From: Bosea vaviloviae
GTDB lineage: Bacteria > Pseudomonadota > Alphaproteobacteria > Rhizobiales > Beijerinckiaceae
Reading direction: 5' to 3'
DNA length: 64,000 nt
Assembly: GCF_001741865.1 (NCBI RefSeq)
Contig: NZ_CP017147.1
Coordinates: 4,641,001 to 4,705,000, forward strand
Shown: in pieces, positions 27,641 through 36,689 of the stretch
Layout of the letters: the number at the start of each line of letters is the position of its first letter
How positions within the stretch are numbered: the stretch's first letter is position 1
Notes under the pieces: generated by a model
Seen by the model: only the letters and a program-made list of their open reading frames with translations
Database searches by the model: none
Told to the model about the DNA's origin: nothing
Program-made: the position numbers and the translations under genes

Positions 27641-28141
27641 TCAGGCCGCGGCATTGGACTGCAGGAACCATAAAGCCTTGTCGAGCATGCGCGAATAGTC
27701 CGTCAGCAGGTCGGCGGTGCCGGCGTCGCCCGCCTCATCGATCTTGTCGATCGCCGCGCGCACCAGATTGGCGGTCGCGGCATAGCGCTCGATCAGTGCG
27801 GCGAGATGATCGCCGACCGCGATGATGTCGGTCGGATAGGCTTTCAGCGTGGTGGCCGCGGCAGTCGTCTGCGTGGTGCCCAGCGCGATGCCGCCGAGCT
27901 GGGCGATGCGCTCGGCGACCGTGTCGACATGTTCGTCGAGATCCTTGCGGAAGCCGTCGAGCATCAAGTGGATGCCGATGAAACCCGGCCCTTTCAGGTT
28001 CCAATGCGCCTGCTTCGTCACCAGCGCGAGGTCGATTCCATCGGCGAGACGCTCATTCAGCAGGCTGATCACCTCGGTCTTGGTGTTCGAGGTCAGGTCG
28101 ATCTTCGAGGCTAAGTTGATCTTGGAGACAGGCTTCTTCAT
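27641..28141 (-). CDS. dps: Dps-family DNA-binding ferritin
   Basis: A 166-residue four-helix protein. The ferroxidase ligands appear in KQAHWNLKGPGFIGIHLMLDGFRKDLDEHVDTVAERI, the Dps signature with His and Asp/Glu. It oxidises and stores iron and protects DNA under oxidative stress or starvation. ATG at 28141 is preceded by GAGG; the Lys-rich start MKKPVSKINLASK could contact DNA. It is divergent from a stress-type flavin protein, with tandem repeats in the shared upstream region. Confidence 0.92.
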   Translation of the reverse strand: MKKPVSKINLASKIDLTSNTKTEVISLLNERLADGIDLALVTKQAHWNLKGPGFIGIHLMLDGFRKDLDEHVDTVAERIAQLGGIALGTTQTTAAATTLKAYPTDIIAVGDHLAALIERYAATANLVRAAIDKIDEAGDAGTADLLTDYSRMLDKALWFLQSNAAA

Positions 28142-28165
28142 GGCGATATCCTCGATGCGGTCATC

Positions 28166-28246
28166 TGCGGCAGGCCTGCCAGAGGAAAAGGCCTGCCAGC
28201 GGAAAAGACCTGCCCGCGGAAAAGATCTGGCAGAGGAAAAATCTGG
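28166..28246. repeat. Tandem 17-nt repeats between dps and the PPOX gene
   Basis: Four 17-nt units plus a partial fifth (consensus cggaaaagacctgcccg). They lie in the divergent promoter region of dps and match the repeat before xthA at 13 of 17 positions. Confidence 0.78.
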
Positions 28247-28397
28247 TCGGGACCTTGGCTCAAGATACGCGCGAGGGCGCTTCGCGTTCCCCAGGTTCTC
28301 GTTCCCAGGATGGAGACGGCAGGGCGTCGCGAAAAGGGAGGGAAGGAACTGTTGCAGCGTCCACCCGTTGAGAACGTGAACGACAGGAGAATGTCCC

Positions 28398-28883
28398 ATG
28401 ACCCATCACACCGACCAAGATCGCGCCTGGACGCTGATCGACGATATCGGGCTGTGCATGCTGGTGACTCATGACGGCTCAAGTGACGAGTTGCGCTCGC
28501 GGCCGATGAGCGCCCATGCCGCCCGCGACGAGGATGCGATCTACTTCCTGACCGACGCCCGCAATCACAAGGACGACGAGGTCGAGATCAACGACAATGT
28601 CTGCCTGACCTTTGCCGACAATGGCGGCTATCGCTTTGTCTCTGTGACCGGCACGGCCAACATGCTCGACGACCGCCGCAAGATCGGCGAACTCTGGTCA
28701 ATCGCTGCAAGGGCGTTCTGGGAGAGCAAGGACGATCCCAATATCCGCGTCCTGCGCGTCAGGCCGGCCATGGCCGAGTTCTGGGACAGTCCCGGCAAGA
28801 TCGTCACGACAGTGAAGATGGCGGCAGCCGCGATCTCGGGCTCGAAGCCCAATCTCGGCGATAATCGCAAAGTGGTCCTCTGA
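28398..28883 (+). CDS. Pyridoxamine 5'-phosphate oxidase-like general stress protein
   Basis: A 161-residue split-barrel flavin-binding protein of the general stress protein 26 type: AWTLIDDIGLCMLVTHDG, RSRPMSAHAARDEDAIYFLTD and RPAMAEFWDSPGK are typical. It likely binds FMN or another flavin. It is divergent from dps, which suggests joint stress induction, and is followed by a small membrane protein 36 bp downstream. Confidence 0.85.
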   Translation: MTHHTDQDRAWTLIDDIGLCMLVTHDGSSDELRSRPMSAHAARDEDAIYFLTDARNHKDDEVEINDNVCLTFADNGGYRFVSVTGTANMLDDRRKIGELWSIAARAFWESKDDPNIRVLRVRPAMAEFWDSPGKIVTTVKMAAAAISGSKPNLGDNRKVVL

Positions 28884-28919
28884 CCATTGCAGCAAGGGAA
28901 CGCGAAGGGAACAATTGCG

Positions 28920-29144
28920 ATGAAGTTTTTCGTCCACGCGCTCGGCGCCTGGTTCGCGGCCGAAGCAGCGGCAGGCCGCTATTCCCGCCCCGTCACCATC
29001 GGCATCGCGATGCTGGTCGCGCGGCTCGGCACGCCGACGCTGGCCCTGATGCTCGGCAGCCTCGTCTACAAGAAGCTGCACTCGGAAGGCGCGTTCGCAC
29101 GGCTTCAGACCGCGCCCGCGAGGCGCCGCGCCACGCGGGGCTGA
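28920..29144 (+). CDS. Small hypothetical protein
   Basis: A 74-residue protein starting MKFFVHALGAWFAAEAAAGRYSRP with one hydrophobic segment (IGIAMLVARLGTPTLALMLGSLVY) and a basic tail. It may be a single-pass membrane protein. AAGGGA precedes the ATG. It probably shares a transcript with the PPOX gene. Family not recognised. Confidence 0.55.
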   Translation: MKFFVHALGAWFAAEAAAGRYSRPVTIGIAMLVARLGTPTLALMLGSLVYKKLHSEGAFARLQTAPARRRATRG

Positions 29145-29245
29145 GAGCCCTCTATTTGGACATTCCAGCCCTCATCCCGAGGAGCGCGAAGCGGCGCCTC
29201 GAAGGATGCTCCAGATGGTTCGGGAGTCTCCTGAACCATCCCCCT

Positions 29246-29358
29246 GCGCCGTCATTCCGGCAAGCCGCGTCAGCGGCGCAGATCCGGAATCCATCGGAGG
29301 CCACCGAACTCTACGATGGATTCCGGTCTCCGCTTCGCTACGCCCGGAATGACGGCGC
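29246..29358. repeat. Extragenic inverted-repeat element
   Basis: Perfect 15-nt inverted arms (gcgccgtcattccgg at 29246 and its complement at 29344–29358) enclose further paired segments (ccggaatccatc / gatggattccgg). The rest of the gap 29145–29448 has more repeat-like sequence and no gene. Confidence 0.7.
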
Positions 29359-29448
29359 GGAGATGGTCAGGACAGAGCCATTGAAATCTTTGGGTTCTTT
29401 TCGGGCCTGCCTCTCAGGATGAGGGCTCGCGAAATTCCCAAAACCGGC

Positions 29449-30054
29449 TCAGTTGCGGCCGCCGCGCGCCACGCGCTCGATCTCGGCGCGCACCAGCCGC
29501 TCGACCATGGTCGGCAGGTTGTCGTCGAGCCAGCTCTTCAGCATCGGTTTCAGCATATCCTTTACCAGATCCTCCAACGTGCGGGCGTTGTTGGACAAAA
29601 CCGTATGGGCAAGCTGGCCGAAGGCGCTGGTGACCGCCGAACTCGTCTGGTCGGAGAGCAGCTGAGCCATGTCGAAGGACGGCGCGGACGCAGCAGGCGG
29701 CGGAGCCGGAGGCGGCACGAAAGCCTGCGGCAAGACGGGTTCCGGCTCGGCTGTCGCGGCCGGTTCCGCGGCCTCGAGGAAGTCGATATCGCTGGATTCC
29801 GCCTGGGCCTCGGCCGGCGGCTCCGGTTCGGGCGCGGCGATCAGATTGGCTTCGGCCCCGAGATCGAGCACGTCGTCATCGGCGGCCGACACGGCGCTCG
29901 CGCCAGCGAGCAGCGCCTTCAATTCGTCGTCCCCGTCCGTTACGGCAGGAGGCGGCGCCTCGGCAGGCTTGGCCTCGTCATCCGAGATGATCCGACGAAT
30001 GGAGGCAAGGATTTCCTCCATCGACGGTTCGCTGGGCTTCGGTTGCGCGCTCAT
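29449..30054 (-). CDS. popZ: Polar organizing protein PopZ (DUF2497)
   Basis: A 201-residue protein with the three-part PopZ layout: N-terminal helix PSMEEILASIRRIISDD, a long acidic, Pro/Ala-rich disordered middle, and a C-terminal oligomerisation region TLEDLVKDMLKPMLKSWLDDNLPTMVERLVRAEIERVA. PopZ forms a polar matrix that anchors ParB–centromere complexes and cell-cycle proteins in alphaproteobacteria. The order pcm–tolC–popZ near valS is common in Hyphomicrobiales. Confidence 0.9.
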   Translation of the reverse strand: MSAQPKPSEPSMEEILASIRRIISDDEAKPAEAPPPAVTDGDDELKALLAGASAVSAADDDVLDLGAEANLIAAPEPEPPAEAQAESSDIDFLEAAEPAATAEPEPVLPQAFVPPPAPPPAASAPSFDMAQLLSDQTSSAVTSAFGQLAHTVLSNNARTLEDLVKDMLKPMLKSWLDDNLPTMVERLVRAEIERVARGGRN

Positions 30055-30193
30055 CTTGGGTCCGGACCACTCGACACCAGGCGCGTCGATAGAATCAACG
30101 CCGCTCCAGCCTTGAGTATTTCACGCAGAGCCGCCCGGGCAAGGCGGCTTTTCAGCCGCCCACAAGAGAAATGCCCGCTGTTGTTATTCTGAC

Positions 30194-31654
30194 TCAGCGC
30201 CCGTCCGGCGTCTGGGTGCCCCAGAGCAAGCCCTTGACCTGGTCATAATGCTTGCGCGCATCATAGGTCTCGGTCTTGAGTTTCAGCGTTTCGGACGAAA
30301 GCCGGCCGACCGCCGAAAGCACCGAATAGGAGGCGACGACACGGTCGCGCTGCGCCGTGACCAGGGTCGAGCGGGCGCTGACGAGTTCCTGCTGCGCGTT
30401 GAGCACGTCGAGCGTGGTGCGCTGGCCGACCTTGGCCTCCTCGCGCACGCCAGACAGCGCGGTCTCGGCCGCCTGCACCTGCGCTTGGGCCGCGATGATC
30501 TGCGCCTTGGCCGCCTCGAGACCGCCCCAGGCCGAAACTACCGCCGCGCGCACCGTATCGCGCTGCGTATCGACATCGATCCGGCGCTGGCCGGCCGTCT
30601 CCTTGGCCTGCCGCGTCCGCGAATAGACCTGGCCGCCCTCATAGATCGGCACGGTCAGCGTGCCGACGACGCTGGCGCTGGTCCGGTTGTCGCCGAAAAA
30701 GGTCGAATCATAACGCTGCTGGACGACGCCGCGCACGCCGAAGGTCGGGTAGAGGTCCGCCTCCGTGACCTTGACCAGCAATTCAGCGGCATCGACGCCA
30801 TGCAGCGAGGCGATGATCGAGGGATGCCCGGTCAGCGCGACATTGAGCGCGGCGGGCAGCGTTTTCGGCAGCAGATTCTCGATCGGCCGTCCCGGCGCGA
30901 GCTGCTTGGGCTCGATCCCGACATTCTGGCGGAAGCGCGCGATCGAGGTCTTGAGGTTCGATTCGGCGAGAATCGCCTGCGACTGCGACGCCGACAGGCG
31001 CGCCTCGGCCTGCGCCACGTCGGTACGCGTCACTTCGCCGACCTGAAAGCGGTCGCGGGTCTGGCGCAGCTGCTCTTCCAGGACCTCAACGTTGTTGCGG
31101 TTGAGATTCAGGATCGCGGTGTCGCGCAGCACGTTCATATAGGAGGTCGCGGCATCGAGCAGGACGTTCTGCTCGGTATTGCGCAGCGTCGCGCGGGCGC
31201 CCAGCACCAGCGATTCGGCCTGGCTGACGGAGCTGCGCGTCTTGCCGCTGTCGAAGATGTTCTGGTCGACCTGCACGCCGCCGCCGCGCGGGCCGAGCCG
31301 GCTGAGCGAGTTGTTGTGAAAGCCGCTCGTCGAGTTCTTGGCGGGAATGTCGCTCTCGGTAATGCTCGCGCCGATATCGGCCGAGGCCGTGATCCTCGGC
31401 CGATAGCCGGAGAGCGCCTGCGGCACGTTCTCGTTCGTCGCCCGCAGCGAAGCGCGCTGCGAATTCAGCGTCGGGTTGCCCGAATAGGCCCGCGACAGCG
31501 CCGCATCCATGGTCTGCGCGCTGGCGCCGGCAACGCCCCCGAACAGCAAGGCGACGGCGATCAACGCCGCGGCACCGAACTCAACCGACTTCTTATCGAA
31601 CTTCTGTCTTGTCACCGGACGCCTCATGTGCGGACTGCTGTCACGCCCAGGCAT
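30194..31654 (-). CDS. tolC: TolC family outer-membrane efflux/secretion channel
   Basis: A 486-residue outer-membrane factor with a signal segment (AALIAVALLFGGVAGASAQ) and two repeats of the OEP fold (TMDAALSRAYSGNPTLNSQRA; PAALNVALTGHPSIIASLHGVDAAELLVK). It should form the trimeric exit duct for type I secretion or RND efflux. ATG at 31654 follows a G-rich site; ATG at 31627 is an alternative. No cognate ABC or membrane-fusion gene is adjacent. Confidence 0.9.
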   Translation of the reverse strand: MPGRDSSPHMRRPVTRQKFDKKSVEFGAAALIAVALLFGGVAGASAQTMDAALSRAYSGNPTLNSQRASLRATNENVPQALSGYRPRITASADIGASITESDIPAKNSTSGFHNNSLSRLGPRGGGVQVDQNIFDSGKTRSSVSQAESLVLGARATLRNTEQNVLLDAATSYMNVLRDTAILNLNRNNVEVLEEQLRQTRDRFQVGEVTRTDVAQAEARLSASQSQAILAESNLKTSIARFRQNVGIEPKQLAPGRPIENLLPKTLPAALNVALTGHPSIIASLHGVDAAELLVKVTEADLYPTFGVRGVVQQRYDSTFFGDNRTSASVVGTLTVPIYEGGQVYSRTRQAKETAGQRRIDVDTQRDTVRAAVVSAWGGLEAAKAQIIAAQAQVQAAETALSGVREEAKVGQRTTLDVLNAQQELVSARSTLVTAQRDRVVASYSVLSAVGRLSSETLKLKTETYDARKHYDQVKGLLWGTQTPDGR

Positions 31655-31777
31655 CGCCCCAGCCTCGGCATAATTTTAAGAATCCTACATAGCCGGAACC
31701 GAGGCACGCGCCAACGCCGGCTTGGTTGCAGAGCGGGTTTCCGCTTCGCACTGCCGCAAAAATGCGACACCTGCCGT

Positions 31778-32419
31778 TCAGAAAACAAAAGCCGGCGCCT
31801 TGCGGAATTCCGCCAGAATCGGCGCTGCAGCATCGAAAACCGGCCGCCCCGAAACGATTTCCCCCGATTTCTGATAGAGTTTTACCCGTGCGGCGCGCCC
31901 GAACCCCTCGACCGCTACGAGCCGGCCGCCATCGCGCAACAAAGAGAAAAGTTCATCAGGCCCGGTCTCGCAGGCGCCGCCGACCAGAATCACGTCGAAG
32001 CTGTGGTCGGCGGGGCGCTTGTTCGCCAGCGCAACCGCGCCGGCATCGGCCCGTTTCAGGGCCGGGCCGGCCAGGGCGGCAGCCTCGGCATCCGGCTCCC
32101 AGAGCGTCGCGACCGCGCCCATGCTCGCCATCACGGCTGCGCCATAGCCCGTGCCGCCGCCATATTCGAGCGCGGCCTCGCCGGGCTGCAAGGCAAGCGT
32201 CTGGATCATGCGGATCACGACCATCGGCGTCATCAGCGCCCTCCCCGTGCCGGGCAGCGGCACGGATTGGTCGAGATAGGCCAAGTATGACAGCGTATCG
32301 GGCAGGAAGGCCTCGCGCGGCACCGTATCGGCCGCCGCCAGGACGCTCCGGTCGGTGATGTCATAGGTGCGCAATTGGCAATCGACCATCATGCGGCGCA
32401 GCGCGGCGAAACTGTCCAT
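31778..32419 (-). CDS. pcm: Protein-L-isoaspartate O-methyltransferase-like protein
   Basis: A 213-residue SAM-dependent methyltransferase. The N-terminus MDSFAALRRMMVDCQLRTYDI and the SAM loop ALEYGGGTGYGAAVMASMG are those of the PCMT family, whose members tag damaged aspartyl residues for repair. The alphaproteobacterial version next to tolC is shorter and less conserved than E. coli Pcm, so true repair activity is not certain. ATG at 32419 chosen by family start. Confidence 0.8.
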   Translation of the reverse strand: MDSFAALRRMMVDCQLRTYDITDRSVLAAADTVPREAFLPDTLSYLAYLDQSVPLPGTGRALMTPMVVIRMIQTLALQPGEAALEYGGGTGYGAAVMASMGAVATLWEPDAEAAALAGPALKRADAGAVALANKRPADHSFDVILVGGACETGPDELFSLLRDGGRLVAVEGFGRAARVKLYQKSGEIVSGRPVFDAAAPILAEFRKAPAFVF

Positions 32420-32678
32420 GTCCCGAAATCTCCGTCTGCGATCAGGCCGGCGACTCGCGGCCGGCGTTGTCGAAAGCGGGCCGATACGCCATGGCCCGGG
32501 GCCCGAGCCAAGCCTATCGACCGATCCGACAGCTTTTGTTCGAGGCCGCGTCAAAAGGCAAGACTCTCAAAAGGCAAGACACGAGGAGGATATGACGCCA
32601 TCGCGGCGTGACGCCACGAGGACACCGCGCCCACCGGAGTGGACCCGCATCTCATGACATCGATATGATCGGGGAAAT

Positions 32679-32752
32679 TGGAGGCCTCGCCCGGAATCGA
32701 ACCGGGGTGCAAGGATTTGCAGTCCTCTGCGTAACCACTCCGCCACGAGGCC
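32679..32752 (-). tRNA. tRNA-Cys (GCA)
   Basis: Cloverleaf with acceptor stem ggcctcg/cgaggcc, anticodon loop ctGCAaa, T loop gttcgattc and encoded CCA (minus strand). Coordinates include CCA. Confidence 0.93.
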
Positions 32753-32940
32753 TTCCCGATGTCCGCGCTGGCGAGACATCTTGCACGGCGTATAACCACA
32801 TGCCGGGCTAGGCCGCAACCCATCCTCGCCAAGCCGCGCTGGATGACCCCAAGGCAAATTGGTGAGCCGACGTTTTCCCGCCAACTTCGTCGCAAAGGGC
32901 TTGCGCGGTCCCGGTGGCATGGGTATACGGCGGCCACTGA

Positions 32941-33015
32941 TCCCGGATAGCTCAGCGGTAGAGCAATCGACTGTTAATCGATTGGTCGCAGGTTCGAATC
33001 CTGCTCCGGGAGCCA
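32941..33015 (+). tRNA. tRNA-Asn (GTT)
   Basis: Acceptor stem tcccgga/tccggga, D arm agctcagcggtagagc, anticodon loop ctGTTaa, T loop gttcgaatc and encoded CCA. Its 3' end is the left copy of a 16-bp direct repeat that bounds the island reaching 44015. Confidence 0.95.
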
Positions 33016-33018
33016 GTC
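33003..33018. other. Putative attL (island left end, tRNA-Asn 3' end)
   Basis: gctccgggagccagtc, identical to 44000–44015. Integration at a tRNA 3' end that keeps the tRNA intact is the standard outcome of tyrosine-recombinase insertion. Confidence 0.75.
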
Positions 33019-33573
33019 GTCTCACATGGTGGGACGGCGGAGCGCCGCGCCTACGATATTGCCGCCATTCCTACGATCTGCCCTAGTCCGCAACGCTCCG
33101 TTACTCCTGGTTGGAGCAGCGGATCGGCTTTTAGCGCAGCCCACGCAATCAGCCCGACCATTCCATCACCTGCGGTGACTCGGGCCCATATGCGCAAATC
33201 TTTCCTTCTCCTCGCGGCGTCCTCCTCTCGAACGCCTTGAATTTATCCTTTCGATGATTCCAGATGTAATCAATGCAGAAATTTTCGACCAAAAAAGACC
33301 GAGCGTAGATTCGGCGAAAATAGAGCAGAAATACTCGTAAATACCGACTTAATAACAAAGTCGGATCACCAGAACCACTCCGCCCGAAGGCGTCTTTGAG
33401 ACGTCCTATACGACAAGCTTCTCTGCGGGCTTTATTGCTCAAGAGCCCAATGAAGGGCGCCGAGCGCTGCCTTGCCTGCACAGCACCGCAAATCATCCGT
33501 TAGCTAGGCAACCTCCATATGGGCCTGGAAACCCGACCTTCGGGGATATCTCGCTGAACCTCGCCGTTCCGGT
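33016..33573. other. Island left flank, no confident gene
   Basis: About 560 bp, visibly richer in A+T from 33230 to 33350. The only sizeable frame (33149–33496, minus, 115 codons) has no recognisable motif and I do not call it. No integrase fragment is recognised. Confidence 0.5.
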
Positions 33574-35562
33574 TCAGAGCCGCAGCATCGGCAGCGTTGT
33601 TAGCTGTGCTCGCATCTGATCGATGATGTAGCGACTGATCAGAACCTGGCTCGCCAGTGGGCCGTCGGCGGCGGCGAGCTGCGCCAAGGCTCCTGCGACT
33701 GTCCCCAAACCAATCCGTTCCGCCTGGGCACAGATTTCGGCAAGGCGCTGGCTGCCGGAACGACTGATAGCTCGACAGCCTGTTTCGGAGATTCCCGTTA
33801 GCTCAGTCGCTGCTTTTGCCAGAAGCGAGATGCCAGCCGGCTTGGCGTAAGGAACCGGTGCGCTGCGGGTGTGCCTCGAGTATGTTTGGAGGAAATCCGA
33901 GAAGCTGCGTTTAGGGGTTCGGGCTTCCTCGAAGTCGAGCGAGCGCACGCCATTCTCGTCGAAGAGCGCCATCGGGCGGAGTTCGAACGCGGTTCCCGTG
34001 ATGGATGCTGCGACAATGACGGCACCGCTGAAGCCAGGGCGAAACGCCACAGACGCCAGGTGATCGAAGTGCGCGGGGCGATCCGGGTCGTTGCCTAGCG
34101 ACACAGCAAGCCACTGCCCGCCCCGGTCCTCGAGAGGCCAGTGCAGTTGCTGGGTAAGATCGTCGAACCAGGGCCTCCCGGTTCGCCTGGGCCAAAGCAC
34201 GACCGGCTCCAACGCGGCAGCGGGCGCTGCCAGGCTCCCGACAAGCCGGCTTCGCAAACGTTCGGCGAGCAAATCCCAGCGATCGAATGCGCAAGCCCAG
34301 TCGGGGGACAGCGTGCTGGCGCCGGATATGTCCGGCCGGCTCGCCGTGCTCGCCGAAAGACGGCCTGCGGGCGATCCTGCAATGCTATCGAACCGAAATT
34401 CGGCTCGCGACAGGCCGGCGAGCGTCTGCCCGCCCCAGAGAGCTTCCGAAGTAAAGGCATGTCTCGGATCGAAGAATGGGTCCTGGCCCACACCGCGCGC
34501 CAGCGATGCGGTGAACCAGCGGTCGCATGCAGGATCGTAGAAATAGGCCGTCACACCCCTCGCACCGCCTTCCGCCCGCCAGGTTTCGCCGCTAGCGCCG
34601 TAGAGGTGAAGCGGCCCAATTTCGTCATAGGCCTGACGAACCGATCCGATCAGCCCTGCACGCCGTCCGGGATCGCTGGCGACCGGCAGCGCGCGAGCGA
34701 GCGCGTCCGCGGCGGCAATGGCGCCAAGGCACGCATCGGGATCGAAGCGGAAATCTCGCGTCCGACGCTCACGCAGCATGCGCGCAATGCCGCGCAACAT
34801 CGCACTCAGGCGCGGCAACGACTCAGCCCGCGAGGAGACAGAAAGGGTGAACAGCCGCTCCTCCAGCATTAGCGGCGCCAGCGCGAGGCCATTGCGGCAA
34901 GCATCTGCCAGTGCATCACGGACTTCGGTGAGGAAGGCTTCGTCCGCGCCTGCCGGTGCTTTTTCGGCTTCGGCTGAAGATTCGCTTACCATCACGCCTG
35001 CGGCCTGGCGCACCAGTATCAGCGCGGCGGCATGCAATGCCTTGCGCCGAGCAGGGGACGCTTTGGACACCATTCCCTCGATACCAAGTCCGCGAAGATA
35101 CCGAACCTCGGAATCGTCCCCGCGAAGCGTGATCACCAGCGCGGTGCCCGTATCGGAGACTTCGCCGCCATGCGCTGCGATCTCCTGCGCTGCGCGCCAT
35201 GCCGCGCGACCGGCGAAGCGGATCATTGCCTCTTCCGGAAGCGCTGTGATTTCGGCGATCAGGCTCGCCGCGGCATTCTCTGCCGGCGCTTCTTCTTCCT
35301 GCTGTTGGAGCAGAAGGACCGCAGCGACTCGGTGACGACAGATTCCAGGAGCCGGGCAAGTGCAACTCGCTTTGGCGGGACCGCGCGCGTCGATGCGAAC
35401 CGTTTCTCCGTCCGCGGAGACGATGGCGGTCTCTCCTTCCCAGCCGCTGACCGATGCCTTTCCTTCTTCGACATCGCGCGCAGCCCGGCGAACGATACCC
35501 TTGTTAGCCAACGCGGCGAGCGCGGCTTCGTCGAACGCCATCAGGGTTGCCGCGAGGGTCAT
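33574..35562 (-). CDS. SWIM zinc-finger protein (YehQ-like)
   Basis: A 662-residue protein with a SWIM zinc site near the N-terminus: Cys67-x-Cys69-x5-Cys75-x-His77 in SCTCPAPGICRHRVA. The remaining length is helical-looking and unlike SNF2 ATPases that also carry SWIM. SWIM domains bind DNA or proteins. It is the last gene of the five-gene operon and its start overlaps the VWA gene by four bases. It corresponds to YehQ in the E. coli yeh region. Cellular role unknown. Confidence 0.85.
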   Translation of the reverse strand: MTLAATLMAFDEAALAALANKGIVRRAARDVEEGKASVSGWEGETAIVSADGETVRIDARGPAKASCTCPAPGICRHRVAAVLLLQQQEEEAPAENAAASLIAEITALPEEAMIRFAGRAAWRAAQEIAAHGGEVSDTGTALVITLRGDDSEVRYLRGLGIEGMVSKASPARRKALHAAALILVRQAAGVMVSESSAEAEKAPAGADEAFLTEVRDALADACRNGLALAPLMLEERLFTLSVSSRAESLPRLSAMLRGIARMLRERRTRDFRFDPDACLGAIAAADALARALPVASDPGRRAGLIGSVRQAYDEIGPLHLYGASGETWRAEGGARGVTAYFYDPACDRWFTASLARGVGQDPFFDPRHAFTSEALWGGQTLAGLSRAEFRFDSIAGSPAGRLSASTASRPDISGASTLSPDWACAFDRWDLLAERLRSRLVGSLAAPAAALEPVVLWPRRTGRPWFDDLTQQLHWPLEDRGGQWLAVSLGNDPDRPAHFDHLASVAFRPGFSGAVIVAASITGTAFELRPMALFDENGVRSLDFEEARTPKRSFSDFLQTYSRHTRSAPVPYAKPAGISLLAKAATELTGISETGCRAISRSGSQRLAEICAQAERIGLGTVAGALAQLAAADGPLASQVLISRYIIDQMRAQLTTLPMLRL

Positions 35563-36689
35563 TCAATGATGCCCGCAATCCATTCGGCAAAACGGTCCGG
35601 TGTCAGCGCCGCGATCTTCATACCGGCATTGGCGAGAAGCTGAGCCGTCGCGCGATCATAATCGGGCGCGGCCTGATCATCGAGCGCGGCGAGGCCGATC
35701 AAGGTCACGCGCGCTGACGCCATCCGGCGCACTGCCGCGACCATCGGCGCAACGGGGCCTCCCTCGCAAAAATCACTCAGCAGCACGAAGATGGTCCGAC
35801 TCGGCTGGGTGATCTGCTGTTCGCAATATTGGACGGCGCGGCCGATATCGGTGCCGCCGCCCAGTTGGACCGACATCAGCACTGAGACCGGATCGGCAAC
35901 TTCGCTGGTCAGATCCACCACCGACGTGTCGAACACGACGAGCCGCACTTCCACCGAGGGCAGTGCGGAAAGGATCGCGGCCATCACGGCGGCATAGATC
36001 ACCGATCCCAGCATCGACCCCGATTGATCGACGCACAGGATGATCCTCCAGGGAAGCTGGCGGCGCGAGCGCCCGGTGAAGCGGAGTCGATCGGCGACGA
36101 TCCGTTTGCGTTCGGGATCATAGTTTTTGAGATTGTCGCGGATCGTCGCGCGCCAGTCGAAGTCCTGAAGCCGCTTGGTCCGGCTTCGGCGGAAGCGATT
36201 GCGGCGGCCGGAAAAGGCGCGGTCGATCGACGGCTTGAGCCGCCGGATCGTGTCCTCGACCACCTTGCGCGCGACTTCGCGGATCTTGTCCTGCACGGCC
36301 GGACTGGCGCGTCCCTTGAAGGCGACCAGCGCCTTCAGCAGACCGCGATTGGGCTCGAGCGAATCCAACGTCTTGGGATCGCTGAGGAGTTCGGTCAGGC
36401 CGAGCCTGTCGACTGCATGGCTCTGGAGCATTTCGAGCACCGAGTGCGGGAACAACTCTCGCACCTCGCCGATCCAGTCGAGGACGGAAAGGCGGCTGGG
36501 ATCGAGGCTGCCGAACCTGGGTTTGTCCCGCCTCAAGCCGCGCTGCGCAAGTTCGCGGGCGTAGAGATAGTCGAGCGCACGGTCCATGCGCCGTTCGGCC
36601 CCATCCAGCGCCGGACCATCCAGCGCGGGATCGGCATAGCGCCCCAGCACCATCCGCCAGCGCTTGAGCTGCGGCGCATCGCCGTTCAC
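35559..36689 (-). CDS. VWA-domain protein (CoxE/YehP-like)
   Basis: A 376-residue protein. After a helical, Arg-rich N-terminal region (to about residue 210) comes a von Willebrand A domain with an intact metal site: Asp221-Gln-Ser-Gly-Ser225, GGGTDIG and LLSDFCEGG. VWA proteins paired with MoxR ATPases act as remodelling or chaperone modules. It overlaps both neighbours by ATGA, so the products are probably made in fixed ratio. It corresponds to E. coli YehP. Confidence 0.88.
   Translation of the reverse strand: MNGDAPQLKRWRMVLGRYADPALDGPALDGAERRMDRALDYLYARELAQRGLRRDKPRFGSLDPSRLSVLDWIGEVRELFPHSVLEMLQSHAVDRLGLTELLSDPKTLDSLEPNRGLLKALVAFKGRASPAVQDKIREVARKVVEDTIRRLKPSIDRAFSGRRNRFRRSRTKRLQDFDWRATIRDNLKNYDPERKRIVADRLRFTGRSRRQLPWRIILCVDQSGSMLGSVIYAAVMAAILSALPSVEVRLVVFDTSVVDLTSEVADPVSVLMSVQLGGGTDIGRAVQYCEQQITQPSRTIFVLLSDFCEGGPVAPMVAAVRRMASARVTLIGLAALDDQAAPDYDRATAQLLANAGMKIAALTPDRFAEWIAGIIE

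Noticed and set aside
28166..28246. A CRISPR array
   Set aside because: Units are 17 nt, directly adjacent with no spacers, and no cas genes occur in the window.
33149..33496. A 115-codon frame in the island left flank as a gene or integrase remnant
   Set aside because: No recognisable motif, no ribosome site judged convincing, and it lies in A+T-richer noncoding-looking DNA.
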